Under the pieces are notes generated by a model. The model did no database searches. It was not told the origin of the DNA and was given only the letters and a program-made list of their open reading frames with translations. Shown here piece after piece: positions 48,062 through 56,570 of a stretch of 64,000 nt of DNA. Origin of the DNA: Caballeronia sp. TF1N1. GTDB lineage: Bacteria; Pseudomonadota; Gammaproteobacteria; Burkholderiales; Burkholderiaceae. A program made the position numbers and the translations under genes. Numbering within the stretch: the stretch's first letter is position 1; each line of letters starts with the position of its first letter. Location: assembly GCF_022878925.1 (NCBI RefSeq), contig NZ_CP084626.1, positions 1,178,001 to 1,242,000 on the forward strand, written 5' to 3'.

Positions 48062-49264
48062 ATGAAAGAAGCTTTCGTATGTGATGCCATCCGCACGCCG
48101 ATCGGCCGTTACGGCGGTTCGCTGTCTTCCGTGCGTGCCGACGACCTGGGCGCCGTGCCGCTGCGCGCGCTCGTCGAACGCAACAAGGAAGTGGACTGGG
48201 AAGCCGTCGAGGAAGTGATCTACGGCTGCGCGAATCAGGCGGGCGAAGACAATCGCAACGTCGCGCGCATGTCGGCGTTGCTTGCCGGCTTGCCCGTGGG
48301 CACGCCCGGTTCGACGGTCAACCGCCTGTGCGGTTCGGGCATGGATGCGGTCGGCATCGCGGCGCGCGCCATCAAGTCGGGCGAGGCGAGCCTTTTGATC
48401 GCGGGCGGCGTCGAGAGCATGAGCCGCGCGCCGTTCGTGATGGGCAAGGCGACGAGCGCGTTCTCGCGTCAGGCCGAGATTCACGACACGACCATCGGCT
48501 GGCGCTTCGTCAATCCGCTGATGAAGAAGCTCTATGGCGTCGACTCGATGCCCGAAACCGCCGAGAACGTCGCCGACGACTACAAGGTGAGCCGCGCCGA
48601 TCAGGACGCGTTCGCGCTGCGCAGTCAGCAGAGGGCATCGCGCGCGCAGAAGGACGGCACGCTTGCGCAGGAAATCGCGCCGGTCAGCATCGCGCAGAAG
48701 AAGGGCGACGCGCTCGTCGTGTCGCAGGACGAGCATCCGCGTGAGACGAGTCTCGAAACGCTCGCGAAGCTGAAGGGCGTGGTGCGTCCGGACGGCTCGG
48801 TGACGGCGGGCAACGCGTCGGGCGTGAACGATGGCGCCGTCGCCATGCTGATCGCCGACGAAGAAAGCGCGAAGCGTCATGGCCTCACGCCGCGCGCGCG
48901 CATTCTCGGCATCGCGACCGCGGGTGTCGAACCGCGCGTGATGGGTATTGGACCGGCGCCCGCATCGCAGAAGCTGTTGGCGCGCCTTGGCATGACGATC
49001 GACCAGTTCGATGTGATCGAGCTGAACGAAGCCTTCGCCTCGCAAGGGCTCGCCGTGCTGCGCATGCTCGGCATTGCCGACGACGATCCTCGCGTCAACC
49101 CGAACGGCGGTGCGATCGCGCTCGGACATCCGCTCGGCGCGTCCGGCGCGCGGCTCGTGACGGCCGCGAGCTATCAGTTGCAGCGCACGGGCGGGCGCTT
49201 CGCGCTCTGCACCATGTGCATCGGCGTGGGCCAGGGCATTGCGATGGTCATCGAGCGTGTCTAA
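48062..49264 (+). CDS. pcaF: 3-oxoadipyl-CoA thiolase
   Basis: The 400-residue thiolase has the nucleophile Cys in TVNRLCGSGMDAVG (near residue 90), the His in GGAIALGHPLGASGAR (near residue 356) and the second Cys in TMCIGVGQG (near residue 386). It cleaves 3-oxoadipyl-CoA to succinyl-CoA and acetyl-CoA, the end of the pathway. It starts 33 bases after pcaJ. Confidence 0.95.
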   Translation: MKEAFVCDAIRTPIGRYGGSLSSVRADDLGAVPLRALVERNKEVDWEAVEEVIYGCANQAGEDNRNVARMSALLAGLPVGTPGSTVNRLCGSGMDAVGIAARAIKSGEASLLIAGGVESMSRAPFVMGKATSAFSRQAEIHDTTIGWRFVNPLMKKLYGVDSMPETAENVADDYKVSRADQDAFALRSQQRASRAQKDGTLAQEIAPVSIAQKKGDALVVSQDEHPRETSLETLAKLKGVVRPDGSVTAGNASGVNDGAVAMLIADEESAKRHGLTPRARILGIATAGVEPRVMGIGPAPASQKLLARLGMTIDQFDVIELNEAFASQGLAVLRMLGIADDDPRVNPNGGAIALGHPLGASGARLVTAASYQLQRTGGRFALCTMCIGVGQGIAMVIERV

Positions 49265-49268
49265 GGAC

Positions 49269-50627
49269 ATGTTCGCCTCGACCGGTCGTCTCACGGATCT
49301 CATCTGCGGCAACGAGGCCGCCAACGCGCTATGGTCGGCGCGCGCGACGGTGCAGGCCATGCTCGATGTCGAAGCGGCGCTCGCGCGTGCGTCGGCGGAG
49401 CATGGCGTGATTCCGGCGAGCGCGGTCGATGCGATCGTCGCCGCGTGCAATGCCGACAACATCGACGCCGGCGCGTTGATGACCGGCGCGGCCGCCGGCG
49501 GCAATCTCGCGATTCCGCTCGTCAAGCAATTGACCGCCGTGGTGAAGGCCGGCGACGCCGAGGCCGCGAAGTACGTGCATTGGGGCGCGACGAGTCAGGA
49601 CATCATCGACACGGGCGTCATGCTGCAACTGCGCGCCGCATTCGAACTGATCGATGCCGATCTGCGCGAACTCGCGGCATCGCTCGCGCAGCAGGCGCAG
49701 AAGCATCACGCGACGCCGATGATCGGCCGCACATGGTTGCAACAGGCGCTGCCAATCACGCTCGGTCTCAAGTTCGCGCAATGGCTGGACGCAGTGACGC
49801 GTCATCGCGGGCGTCTGTACGAACTGAAATCGCGCGTGTTCGTGCTGCAATTCGGCGGCGCGGCGGGCACGCTGGCGAGTCTGCGCGACAAGGCCTTGCC
49901 GGTGGCGCAGTCGCTCGCCGATGAACTTCAGCTCGCCCTGCCCGCGCTGCCTTGGCATACGCAACGCGATCGCATCGCGGAGGCGGCGGCGTTTCTCGGC
50001 ATGCTCACGGGCACGCTTGGCAAGATCGCGCGCGACATCTCGCTCATGATGCAGACCGAACTCGGCGAACTCGCCGAGCCGGCCGCCGCAGGCAAGGGCG
50101 GGTCGTCCACCATGCCGCACAAGCGCAATCCCGTGGGTTGCGCGGCGGTGCTTACTGCCGCGACGCGCGCGCCCAATCTCGTCGCGACGGTTTTCGCGGG
50201 CATGGTGCAGGAACACGAACGCGCGCTCGGCGGCTGGCAGGCGGAATGGGAAGCGCTGCCCGATCTCGCGCGGCTTACGGCGGGCGCGTTGTCGAATATC
50301 AAGGGCATCGTGCCGGGTCTCGAAGTGAACGTCGCGCGGCTCGCGCGGAATCTCGACGCGACCAACGGTCTCGTGCTCGGCGAAGCGGTCATGCTCGCGC
50401 TCGGCGACGCCATCGGCCGGCTGGATGCGCACAAGCTCGTCGAGCAGTCGTCGAAGGCGGCGGTGGCAAGCGGCCAGTCTCTCTTCGATGTGCTCGCCGC
50501 GAACGAAACCGTCACGCAGCATCTTTCGCAACAACAGTTGAAATCCTTGCTCGATCCGGCGAACTACGCCGGTCAGGCACAGGCCTTCGTCGACGCCGCG
50601 CTCGAGCTACATCGCGCGAACGCATGA
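49269..50627 (+). CDS. pcaB: 3-carboxy-cis,cis-muconate cycloisomerase
   Basis: The ATG at 49269, 4 bases after the pcaF stop, gives 452 residues. It belongs to the fumarase/aspartase superfamily: WGATSQDIIDTGVM near residue 109 and the signature GSSTMPHKRNPVGC near residue 278, which holds the catalytic Ser. It converts 3-carboxymuconate to 4-carboxymuconolactone. An earlier start in the frame would overlap pcaF. Confidence 0.95.
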   Translation: MFASTGRLTDLICGNEAANALWSARATVQAMLDVEAALARASAEHGVIPASAVDAIVAACNADNIDAGALMTGAAAGGNLAIPLVKQLTAVVKAGDAEAAKYVHWGATSQDIIDTGVMLQLRAAFELIDADLRELAASLAQQAQKHHATPMIGRTWLQQALPITLGLKFAQWLDAVTRHRGRLYELKSRVFVLQFGGAAGTLASLRDKALPVAQSLADELQLALPALPWHTQRDRIAEAAAFLGMLTGTLGKIARDISLMMQTELGELAEPAAAGKGGSSTMPHKRNPVGCAAVLTAATRAPNLVATVFAGMVQEHERALGGWQAEWEALPDLARLTAGALSNIKGIVPGLEVNVARLARNLDATNGLVLGEAVMLALGDAIGRLDAHKLVEQSSKAAVASGQSLFDVLAANETVTQHLSQQQLKSLLDPANYAGQAQAFVDAALELHRANA

Positions 50628-50654
50628 GCGCACAAGATTCAGGAGCGATACAGC

Positions 50655-51449
50655 ATGCCCCTTGCCGCTATCAACGGTACCCGGATTCACTATCGAGTCG
50701 ATGCCCGCGCGGGCAATGACGCCCCGTGGCTCGTGCTGTCGAATTCGCTCGGCGCCGATGTCTCCATGTGGACGCCGCAAGTCGAAGCGTTCGCCGAGCA
50801 CTACCGCGTGGTGCGTTACGACACGCGCGGCCACGGCCATTCGGACGCACCAGCGGGGCCGTACACCATCGATCAGTTGATCGGCGATGTCGTCGGGCTG
50901 CTCGATCATCTCGGTATCGAGCGCGCGCATTACTGCGGTCTGTCGATGGGCGGGCTCACGGGCATCGGGCTCGCCGCGCGTCATCCCGAACGTTTCTCGC
51001 GCGTGGTGCTGTCGAACACGGCGGCGCTCATCGGCTCGGATGCGGTGTGGACGCCGCGCGCCGCGAAAGCGCGTGAAGCAGGCGGCATGTCGTCGCTGAC
51101 CGACGCCGTGATCGCGCGCTGGTTCACCGCGCCGTTCATCGACCGCGAACAGCTCGTGCTCGCCAACATCCGCGATGTCTTCCGGCATACGGAGGGCGAA
51201 GGCTACGCGTCGAATTGCGAAGCGATCCGCGACGCCGACCTGCGCGCCGAAGCGAAGACCATCGCGCTGCCGGTGCTCGTGATCGCAGGCACGCACGATC
51301 TGTCGACGACAGCCGAGCAGGGCCGCGAACTGGCGGGTTATATCGAAGGCGCGCGCTACGTCGAACTGGACGCGGCGCATTTGTCGAACATCGAGAAGCG
51401 CGACGATTACACGCGCGCCGTGCTCGACTTTCTCGGAGAACAACCATGA
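50655..51449 (+). CDS. pcaD: 3-oxoadipate enol-lactonase
   Basis: The 264-residue alpha/beta hydrolase has the nucleophile Ser in YCGLSMGGLTG (near residue 98), the acid in IAGTHDLSTT and the His in DAAHLSNIEK. It opens 3-oxoadipate enol-lactone to 3-oxoadipate. It lies 27 bases after pcaB and overlaps pcaC by four bases (ATGA). Confidence 0.94.
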   Translation: MPLAAINGTRIHYRVDARAGNDAPWLVLSNSLGADVSMWTPQVEAFAEHYRVVRYDTRGHGHSDAPAGPYTIDQLIGDVVGLLDHLGIERAHYCGLSMGGLTGIGLAARHPERFSRVVLSNTAALIGSDAVWTPRAAKAREAGGMSSLTDAVIARWFTAPFIDREQLVLANIRDVFRHTEGEGYASNCEAIRDADLRAEAKTIALPVLVIAGTHDLSTTAEQGRELAGYIEGARYVELDAAHLSNIEKRDDYTRAVLDFLGEQP

Positions 51450-51832
51450 CTGATGACGAACGTTACGAAGCCGGCATGAAGGTGCGCCGCGCGGTGCTGT
51501 CCGATGCGCACGTGGACCGCTCGCTTGCCAACCGCACCGATCTCACCACGGATTTCCAGAACTTCATCACGCGCTATGCGTGGGGCGAAATCTGGACGCG
51601 CGATGGCTTGCCGCGTCATACGCGCAGCCTTCTCACCATCGCGATGATGGTCGCGCTCAATCGTGGCGAGGAACTCGCGTTGCATCTGCGCGCCGCGAAG
51701 AACAACGGCGTGACGCAGGACGAGATCAAGGAAGTGCTGCTGCAGACGGCCGTGTATTGCGGCGTGCCGGCCGCGAACTCGGCGTTCCATCTGGCGCAGA
51801 AGATCTTCGAGGAAGAGGCGCAGAAGAAGTAA
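51446..51832 (+). CDS. pcaC: 4-carboxymuconolactone decarboxylase
   Basis: The 128-residue protein starts in the pcaD stop (ATGA). It has the CMD/AhpD-like helical fold: ERYEAGMKVRRAVLSDAHVD, WTRDGLPRHTRSLLTIAMMV and QDEIKEVLLQTAVYCGVPAA with the catalytic region near Cys. It decarboxylates 4-carboxymuconolactone. In some species it is fused to pcaD; here the two are only coupled. Confidence 0.95.
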   Translation: MTDDERYEAGMKVRRAVLSDAHVDRSLANRTDLTTDFQNFITRYAWGEIWTRDGLPRHTRSLLTIAMMVALNRGEELALHLRAAKNNGVTQDEIKEVLLQTAVYCGVPAANSAFHLAQKIFEEEAQKK

Positions 51833-51863
51833 GTAGCTTTCCGCCTGTTGCGGCATGTCAAGC

Positions 51864-51898
51864 CGAGGGCCGTTCATCGCGAACGGCCCTCGCTTTTT
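51864..51898. terminator. Bidirectional terminator between pcaC and the DUF3443 gene
   Basis: CGAGGGCCGTTC and GAACGGCCCTCG form a perfect 12-bp stem, followed by CTTTTT. The stop codon of the convergent DUF3443 gene lies inside the T run, so it can serve both strands. Confidence 0.88.
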
Positions 51899-53216
51899 AG
51901 AACGCGTAATACGGCCCGTTTCCTGCGGGCGTCGCGCGTCCTTCGAGCGCCGTGAACACGCGTCTACCAAAGAAGAATGGCAAGCCCCAGTCGAAGTATC
52001 CGCTCGACGGTCCGGCGAGATTGCTGAACGCAAAATTGCCGCTTGCGATCAACGTGGTCGATTGCGCGACGCTGAACGAGACGTCTGTCGTGATGCCGCT
52101 CGTCGAACGCACGGTCGCGCTCAAGGCTTGCGTCGCCGCCGGGCAATACCACGCGCCGCATGTCGTGATGCTCGTCGAAGGGAAGAACAGCCCATTCGAT
52201 CCGCTGTCGATGAAGCTCGTCCCATACTGACTGCCGCCGAAGCTCGTCGACACATAGCCGGAAGACGAACTCGATTTCAACACCGTCGCCGAGCCAAGCA
52301 GATTGTTCACCTGCGAACCGATGCCGAAGGTCATCGTCCCCGTGACCGCGGATGCGCCTGCGGCTGGAATGGCGGGGAGTTCGATCAGCACGCCGTTGTT
52401 GTCGGCGGCGAAGTTGGCGACCGGATTGGTCACCTGCTGCGCAACCGGCAAGCTGCTCGCCGTGCAACCGCCGCCCGCGTTGCAGGTGTAGTACCAGCGC
52501 GGCATGGCGGAGGCGGCGCAGCCCGCGCCGCAATCGGCGGTGAACGGACCGACGCCGAGAATGCCGTTGCCGCGCAGCTTCGATGCGTCGAGCATCGGCA
52601 GGCCGGACTGTGCGCAATCGGCGGGCGCCGTGGGCGTCGACGCATCGGCGATCAACTGCACGGAGGTTGCCCCCGCGACTTGGCCGGCGAGCCGCACATC
52701 GGCGGTGCGCACGGCGCCCCATGTGTAGCCGGTGCCAAACACCGAGCATTCGGCGACGATCCCGTTCGAACCGCTTGCCGCGACGAGCGGCAGCGCGATT
52801 TGCGAGTTCAGTGCCGACGCCAGCACGCGCAGCCCGTGCGAGCCGGTATCGACCTGGATGTTGTCGATGGTCTGGCAAGTATTCGTGCCCGGCACGCAGA
52901 TAGTGACGCTCGTCTGCAGCATGTTGCGCGTGCGAGTTGGCGTGCTGGTGACGGTGATGGTCTGCACGTTCGGCGTGGTCGATTGCACGACGGTGGTGGA
53001 GTCGGCGCTCGGTGCGGATGCCGCACTGGCGCTGCTGGCGGCGCTTGCCGCGGCCGGGACGCTTGCCGTGCCCGGCGCGCTGCCCGTCGCGGGCGCGCTG
53101 GCTTGTGCAGGTGCCGCAGGTGCCGGCGTGGCGCTGTCGGAACTGCCGCCACCGCCGCATGCGGTCAAGGCCAGTGCGGTGACGATAAGAAGCGTGAGAT
53201 GCGTGCGAATAGGCAT
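51897..53216 (-). CDS. DUF3443 lipoprotein with pepsin-like aspartic protease landmarks
   Basis: The ATG at 53214-53216 has GGAGG 6 bases upstream; the product has 439 residues. A lipoprotein signal ends L-T-A-C at Cys20, then comes an Ala/Ser/Pro linker to about residue 75. The rest looks like a two-lobed aspartic protease: V-D-T-G-S at 122-126 (IQVDTGSHGLRVL), a flap-like GTGYTWGAVRTADVRL (161-176), GILGVG (218-223), a second I-D-S-G-S at 336-340 (FIDSGSNGLFFP) and a C-terminal FDWGLPFFFGRRVF strand pair. Ten Cys residues follow the lipid Cys, suiting disulfides at the cell envelope. DUF3443 has no assigned function that I know. A DUF2844 gene lies 14 bases upstream. Confidence 0.88.
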   Translation of the reverse strand: MPIRTHLTLLIVTALALTACGGGGSSDSATPAPAAPAQASAPATGSAPGTASVPAAASAASSASAASAPSADSTTVVQSTTPNVQTITVTSTPTRTRNMLQTSVTICVPGTNTCQTIDNIQVDTGSHGLRVLASALNSQIALPLVAASGSNGIVAECSVFGTGYTWGAVRTADVRLAGQVAGATSVQLIADASTPTAPADCAQSGLPMLDASKLRGNGILGVGPFTADCGAGCAASAMPRWYYTCNAGGGCTASSLPVAQQVTNPVANFAADNNGVLIELPAIPAAGASAVTGTMTFGIGSQVNNLLGSATVLKSSSSSGYVSTSFGGSQYGTSFIDSGSNGLFFPSTSITTCGAWYCPAATQALSATVRSTSGITTDVSFSVAQSTTLIASGNFAFSNLAGPSSGYFDWGLPFFFGRRVFTALEGRATPAGNGPYYAF

Positions 53217-53230
53217 GCGTGCCTCCATCG

Positions 53231-53704
53231 TCATTGAATATCGGCGGTGGATACGCCAACTGGAAGCGCGCTCACGAGCCATGCGCGGCCACTGAACTCA
53301 CGCAGCCGCACGTGATTTTCGACGACGAGATCGCCATTCGCGATGCGCGTCGCGTGCAGACCGGCATCGCCCGACGAAGCGTTCGCGCCGTCCTTGAAGC
53401 GCTGAAAGTACGCGCCGAGCAGCGCTTCGGTGTCGGGCATGGCCGGTCCGCGCCAGGAGATTGCGTACACGGCGCCGCTGGCCGCGACGTATTCGCGCAC
53501 GACGATGCCGTTCGCGTCCGTCGTTTCGACGTAATCGAGCAGGCCGTGCGTCGATCGATGCGCGACGACCCCTGGCGAAAATACGGCGCTGCGCGCTATC
53601 GCGCCGAGTTGCGCTTGTGCAGGCGCGGCCATCGATCCGCCGAGCGCGATGCAAGCCGCCGCGAGGTAATGAGGATTTCTTAGCGTATGTCTTGGCGTAG
53701 TCAC
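53231..53704 (-). CDS. DUF2844 secreted protein
   Basis: The GTG at 53702-53704 has AGAGGA 5 bases upstream and gives 157 residues; another GTG seven codons earlier is less well placed. A signal peptide ends near A-Q-A (about residue 31). The mature part has the DUF2844 pattern: VVREYVAASGAVYAISWRGP, then LLGAYFQRFKDG and the closing REFSGRAWLVSALPVGV. The function is unknown. It is directly upstream of the DUF3443 gene, a pairing repeated in Burkholderia genomes, so the two products probably act together in the periplasm. Confidence 0.88.
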   Translation of the reverse strand: MTTPRHTLRNPHYLAAACIALGGSMAAPAQAQLGAIARSAVFSPGVVAHRSTHGLLDYVETTDANGIVVREYVAASGAVYAISWRGPAMPDTEALLGAYFQRFKDGANASSGDAGLHATRIANGDLVVENHVRLREFSGRAWLVSALPVGVSTADIQ

Positions 53705-54160
53705 GTGTTCCTCTCTCAGTTTCACTCAGATAATTCTTAATTTGGAGAGCGATTCTAGAGGGAAGAAGGGGATGGGCGATACCGTCGCCCGAGGCACTCG
53801 AAAGCCGCGAAAAGCCTTCGAAAGAAGGGCGTGGTGCCTTGAAAATCAGTACGTTACGAAGCTCGAAAAGCCAAATTGCCTATTTTTGAGACTGTCATAA
53901 ATTGTCATTTCGAGGCGAAGACGATCTAATGGCATGGGTGCATCCATGCCTTTTGACCGCAACAAAAGCGCATTCGCTGCCGATGGCGAATTGCCAACAA
54001 ATCTCGGCGACAAAAAGCATCCAGTTTCCGTGGATCAATATCGCGACGAGCGTCGCGGAAAACGAAACCGGCCTCTTTTTGCCAGAGACACCGCCAGACC
54101 GGTAAAATGCTGGGTTGATCCACGGAAGAACCCGTGGCGTTGCGGAAGGACTTTCCAGAC
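53705..54160. other. Intergenic stretch upstream of DUF2844 and bamC
   Basis: A divergent promoter region of 456 bases, AT-richer than its flanks. Overlapping frames on both strands (for example 53895-54242 minus) show no protein-like pattern. I see no remnant of dapA, the usual upstream neighbour of bamC in E. coli. Confidence 0.55.
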
Positions 54161-55354
54161 ATGACAGATTTTCGTGTAACCAGGCGGGTTGCTGCGGTCG
54201 TCGCAGTGGCAGGAATCGTGGCGGGTTGCGGCACGTCTTCACCTAACGCGATCAACTACAAGAGCGATCAGCGCTCCAAGCAGGAAACCCTCGCGAATCC
54301 GCCGAACCTGCTCGACGAAGCCGTCGATCAGCGTTCGCTGCCGCCACAGGGCGGGCAGACATCCCTTTCCGATCTGCAGCAAGTCCAGAAGGTCGCGCCC
54401 ACCGCACCCACGGTGGTGCCGCCAATCACGGGCATGCGCATTCAGCGCGATGGCGCCGAGCGCTGGCTCGTCGTCGACGACCGCGCGCCCGATCAGGTCT
54501 GGCCGCAGATCCGCCGGTTCTGGCAAGAGCAGGGCTTCCTGCTCGTCGTCGATCAACGCGATAAAGGCGTGATGGAAACCGACTGGAACGAAACGCATCC
54601 GCAAATTTCAGATGGCCTGATTCGCGACACGCTCTCCAAGGCCACGGGCAATTCCTATGTCACGGCCGAGCGCAACAAATACCGCACGCGTCTCGAAGCG
54701 GCGCCCAACGGAGGCACGTACGTGTTCATCAGCCAGAAGGGCATGCGTGAAGCGTTGACCGGCGTAAACAACGACACGAGCCAGTGGCAGGCGCGTCCGA
54801 ACGACCCCGCGCTCGAAAACGAATACCTGCGCCGTTTGATGACTTCGCTTACCAACGCGGACACGCGTCAAGCGGGCGGCACGTCTTTGCCGGGCGCGAC
54901 CGCCGCGGCGGCGAGCGCCAAGGCTGGCGACAAGAAGGCTGCATCGGTTGCCGCGCAGAACGCGGCCAACGCAGGCAACAGCCCCATTCGCAACGAAGCC
55001 GTACCCGAAGCCACGACATCGGAGCTGACCCTGCCCGAAGCCTACGACCGCGCGTGGCTGCGCGTGGGCATCGCGCTGGATCGGGCGAACTTCACCGTGG
55101 ACGATCGCGACCGTGGGCGTGGCGTCTACTACGTGCGTTACGTCGATCCGAACGACAAGACATCGGCCGAGCAGGGCTTTTGGAGCCAAGTGTTCCACGG
55201 CCGCAAGGAGATGGTCGCGAAGCAATATCAGGTCAACGTGCGCGCGGTCACCGAACAGCAAACACGCGTCGCAATCGTCGACGACAAAGGTCAACTCGAT
55301 TCTTCGCCGCAAGCGCGTCAGATCATGGCCTTGTTGGCCGGTCAGATCGGCTGA
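54161..55354 (+). CDS. bamC: Outer-membrane protein assembly factor BamC
   Basis: The ATG at 54161, with GGAAGGA upstream, gives 397 residues. A signal peptide ends in the lipobox V-A-G-C (Cys24 region), then comes the long unstructured stretch that binds BamD, followed by two helix-grip domains (about 100-215 and 300-390). A low-complexity Ala/Lys linker (about 240-285) separates them. BamC is an accessory lipoprotein of the BAM complex, which inserts beta-barrels into the outer membrane. A strong terminator follows. Confidence 0.93.
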   Translation: MTDFRVTRRVAAVVAVAGIVAGCGTSSPNAINYKSDQRSKQETLANPPNLLDEAVDQRSLPPQGGQTSLSDLQQVQKVAPTAPTVVPPITGMRIQRDGAERWLVVDDRAPDQVWPQIRRFWQEQGFLLVVDQRDKGVMETDWNETHPQISDGLIRDTLSKATGNSYVTAERNKYRTRLEAAPNGGTYVFISQKGMREALTGVNNDTSQWQARPNDPALENEYLRRLMTSLTNADTRQAGGTSLPGATAAAASAKAGDKKAASVAAQNAANAGNSPIRNEAVPEATTSELTLPEAYDRAWLRVGIALDRANFTVDDRDRGRGVYYVRYVDPNDKTSAEQGFWSQVFHGRKEMVAKQYQVNVRAVTEQQTRVAIVDDKGQLDSSPQARQIMALLAGQIG

Positions 55355-55392
55355 TCATCGCGTTCGCAGCCTTCGGGCTCTCATCGTGTGCA

Positions 55393-55422
55393 AACCGCCT
55401 CGTCATCGAGGCGGTTTTTTTT
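55393..55422 (+). terminator. Rho-independent terminator after bamC
   Basis: AACCGCCTCG and CGAGGCGGTT form a 10-bp stem with a TCAT loop, followed by eight T residues. Confidence 0.93.
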
Positions 55423-55636
55423 CGTCAACCTTTCTCGGCGCGACAAGTTAAGCCGATAGCGAAAAAATCGGTCGTGCGATTGAACGCATATGCGAGCGTT
55501 CCGCGCTTATTGCGCAGAGGATTCTTTCTATCGCGCTATGTGCGCAAAAGCTTATAGAAAACGACCGAGTGGACAGTACATTACGTCATCAGCGAACACG
55601 GTACAGCGAAGCGCCGATACAGGACAAACGAATAAT

Positions 55637-55728
55637 GGTTCGCGTTCTCGCGAACCCCGATGGCCCCGTCGCCTATCCTCGTAGGGCGACGGTTTTTACC
55701 CGCGTTTCATTCGGAACGCGGGTTTTTT
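55637..55728 (+). ncRNA. Candidate structured RNA with three consecutive hairpins
   Basis: In the 457-base gap between bamC and the monooxygenase gene, three perfect or near-perfect hairpins follow one another: 55637-55656 (GGTTCGCG-TTCT-CGCGAACC), 55666-55692 (CCGTCGCC/GGCGACGG, followed by TTTTT) and 55699-55722 (CCCGCGTT/AACGCGGG, followed by TTTTTT). The last two look like terminators in series. No reading frame is likely. It may be a small RNA or a leader that attenuates the gene at 55812. No known class is recognised. Confidence 0.45.
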
Positions 55729-55811
55729 CTTTGTGGATCGAAAACGGCAAAGTGCGCCGCGCGCAGTTATGCTTCGCGTTCCATCCCAACATTGAAACGA
55801 GGAGAACGCTT

Positions 55812-56102
55812 ATGTCGGAAGTCGCAGTCGTCGCTATTTTTGTCGCGAAGCCAGGCAAGGAAGAGGAACTCAGGAAAGTGCTCGAAGCGAATGTCGAGCC
55901 GACTCGCAAGGAACGCGGCGCGTTGCAATACGACTTGCATCGCGATGTAAAGGAACCGCGCCGCTTCATCTTCGTCGAGCGTTGGGAAAGCGAAGAGGCG
56001 CTCGCCGAGCACGGCAAGTCCGCGCATATCCAGGCGTTTCGCGCCAAGTCGCCGGAACTGGCCGAGCACGGCGAGGTTCACGTCGCAGGCAAGATTCTCT
56101 GA
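55812..56102 (+). CDS. Antibiotic biosynthesis monooxygenase-like quinol oxygenase
   Basis: The ATG at 55812, with GAGGAG 8 bases upstream, gives 96 residues of the dimeric ferredoxin-like ABM fold: AVVAIFVAKPGKEEELRKVL, then RKERGALQYDLHRDVKEPRR and FVERWESEEALAEHGKSAHI. Members such as YgiN act on quinols without cofactors. The frame is open far upstream through the hairpin region, without use. Confidence 0.9.
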   Translation: MSEVAVVAIFVAKPGKEEELRKVLEANVEPTRKERGALQYDLHRDVKEPRRFIFVERWESEEALAEHGKSAHIQAFRAKSPELAEHGEVHVAGKIL

Positions 56103-56141
56103 ACTGCGGCGTGAATGAACGGCGCGGATGCCGTTGGGTCG

Positions 56142-56402
56142 TTAGTGCGTTTCGTGCGGGACGTCGAGGATCAGAATGATGGTCCAGTCCGCATCGCCGT
56201 CGTGATGATATTGACGCTCGGCCACGATAAACGGTTGCTGCTTGCCCGACGGCCCGAGGAAAAGCACATCGCCTTCCATCGGCAGACATTCGACCGGCGG
56301 CAGCGCCAGATAGGCGTCCTTGCTGGCGTTGCGCGGCATCAGTTTCTCGATTTTGCGCGATGCCGCCTCGGTCCATTCGATATCGAGCTGGATATTGCTC
56401 AT
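56142..56402 (-). CDS. Hypothetical protein, 86 aa
   Basis: From the ATG at 56400-56402 the product begins MSNIQLDIEWTEAASRKIEK and ends in DWTIILILDVPHETH. It is a small soluble alpha/beta protein with a central GDVLFLGPSGKQQPFIVAER strand region. No family is recognised, and the ribosome site is weak, but the composition is protein-like. It stands alone between the monooxygenase and aceB. Confidence 0.65.
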   Translation of the reverse strand: MSNIQLDIEWTEAASRKIEKLMPRNASKDAYLALPPVECLPMEGDVLFLGPSGKQQPFIVAERQYHHDGDADWTIILILDVPHETH

Positions 56403-56570
56403 GCTGTCGTTCGCACGGTCAGTGCGCTCCACGGTTGAATCGTTAAAAAGACGATGCGCAATGTAGCACACGCCATGCGCGATTCGTTCGCCACGTCTCA
56501 ATGAACAAACGGCCCGCAGGCCGTTTGTTCGCAATGCACGTTTCGCGATGAACGACTCAACCTTCGCGGG

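Noticed and set aside
47102..49525. An 807-codon open frame on the minus strand across pcaI-pcaJ-pcaF.
   Set aside because: It is antisense to three certain genes; GC-rich third positions leave the opposite frame open. Its product is Arg/His/Ala-rich and matches no family.
53705..54160. A decayed dapA upstream of bamC.
   Set aside because: No dapA-like motif was found in any frame.
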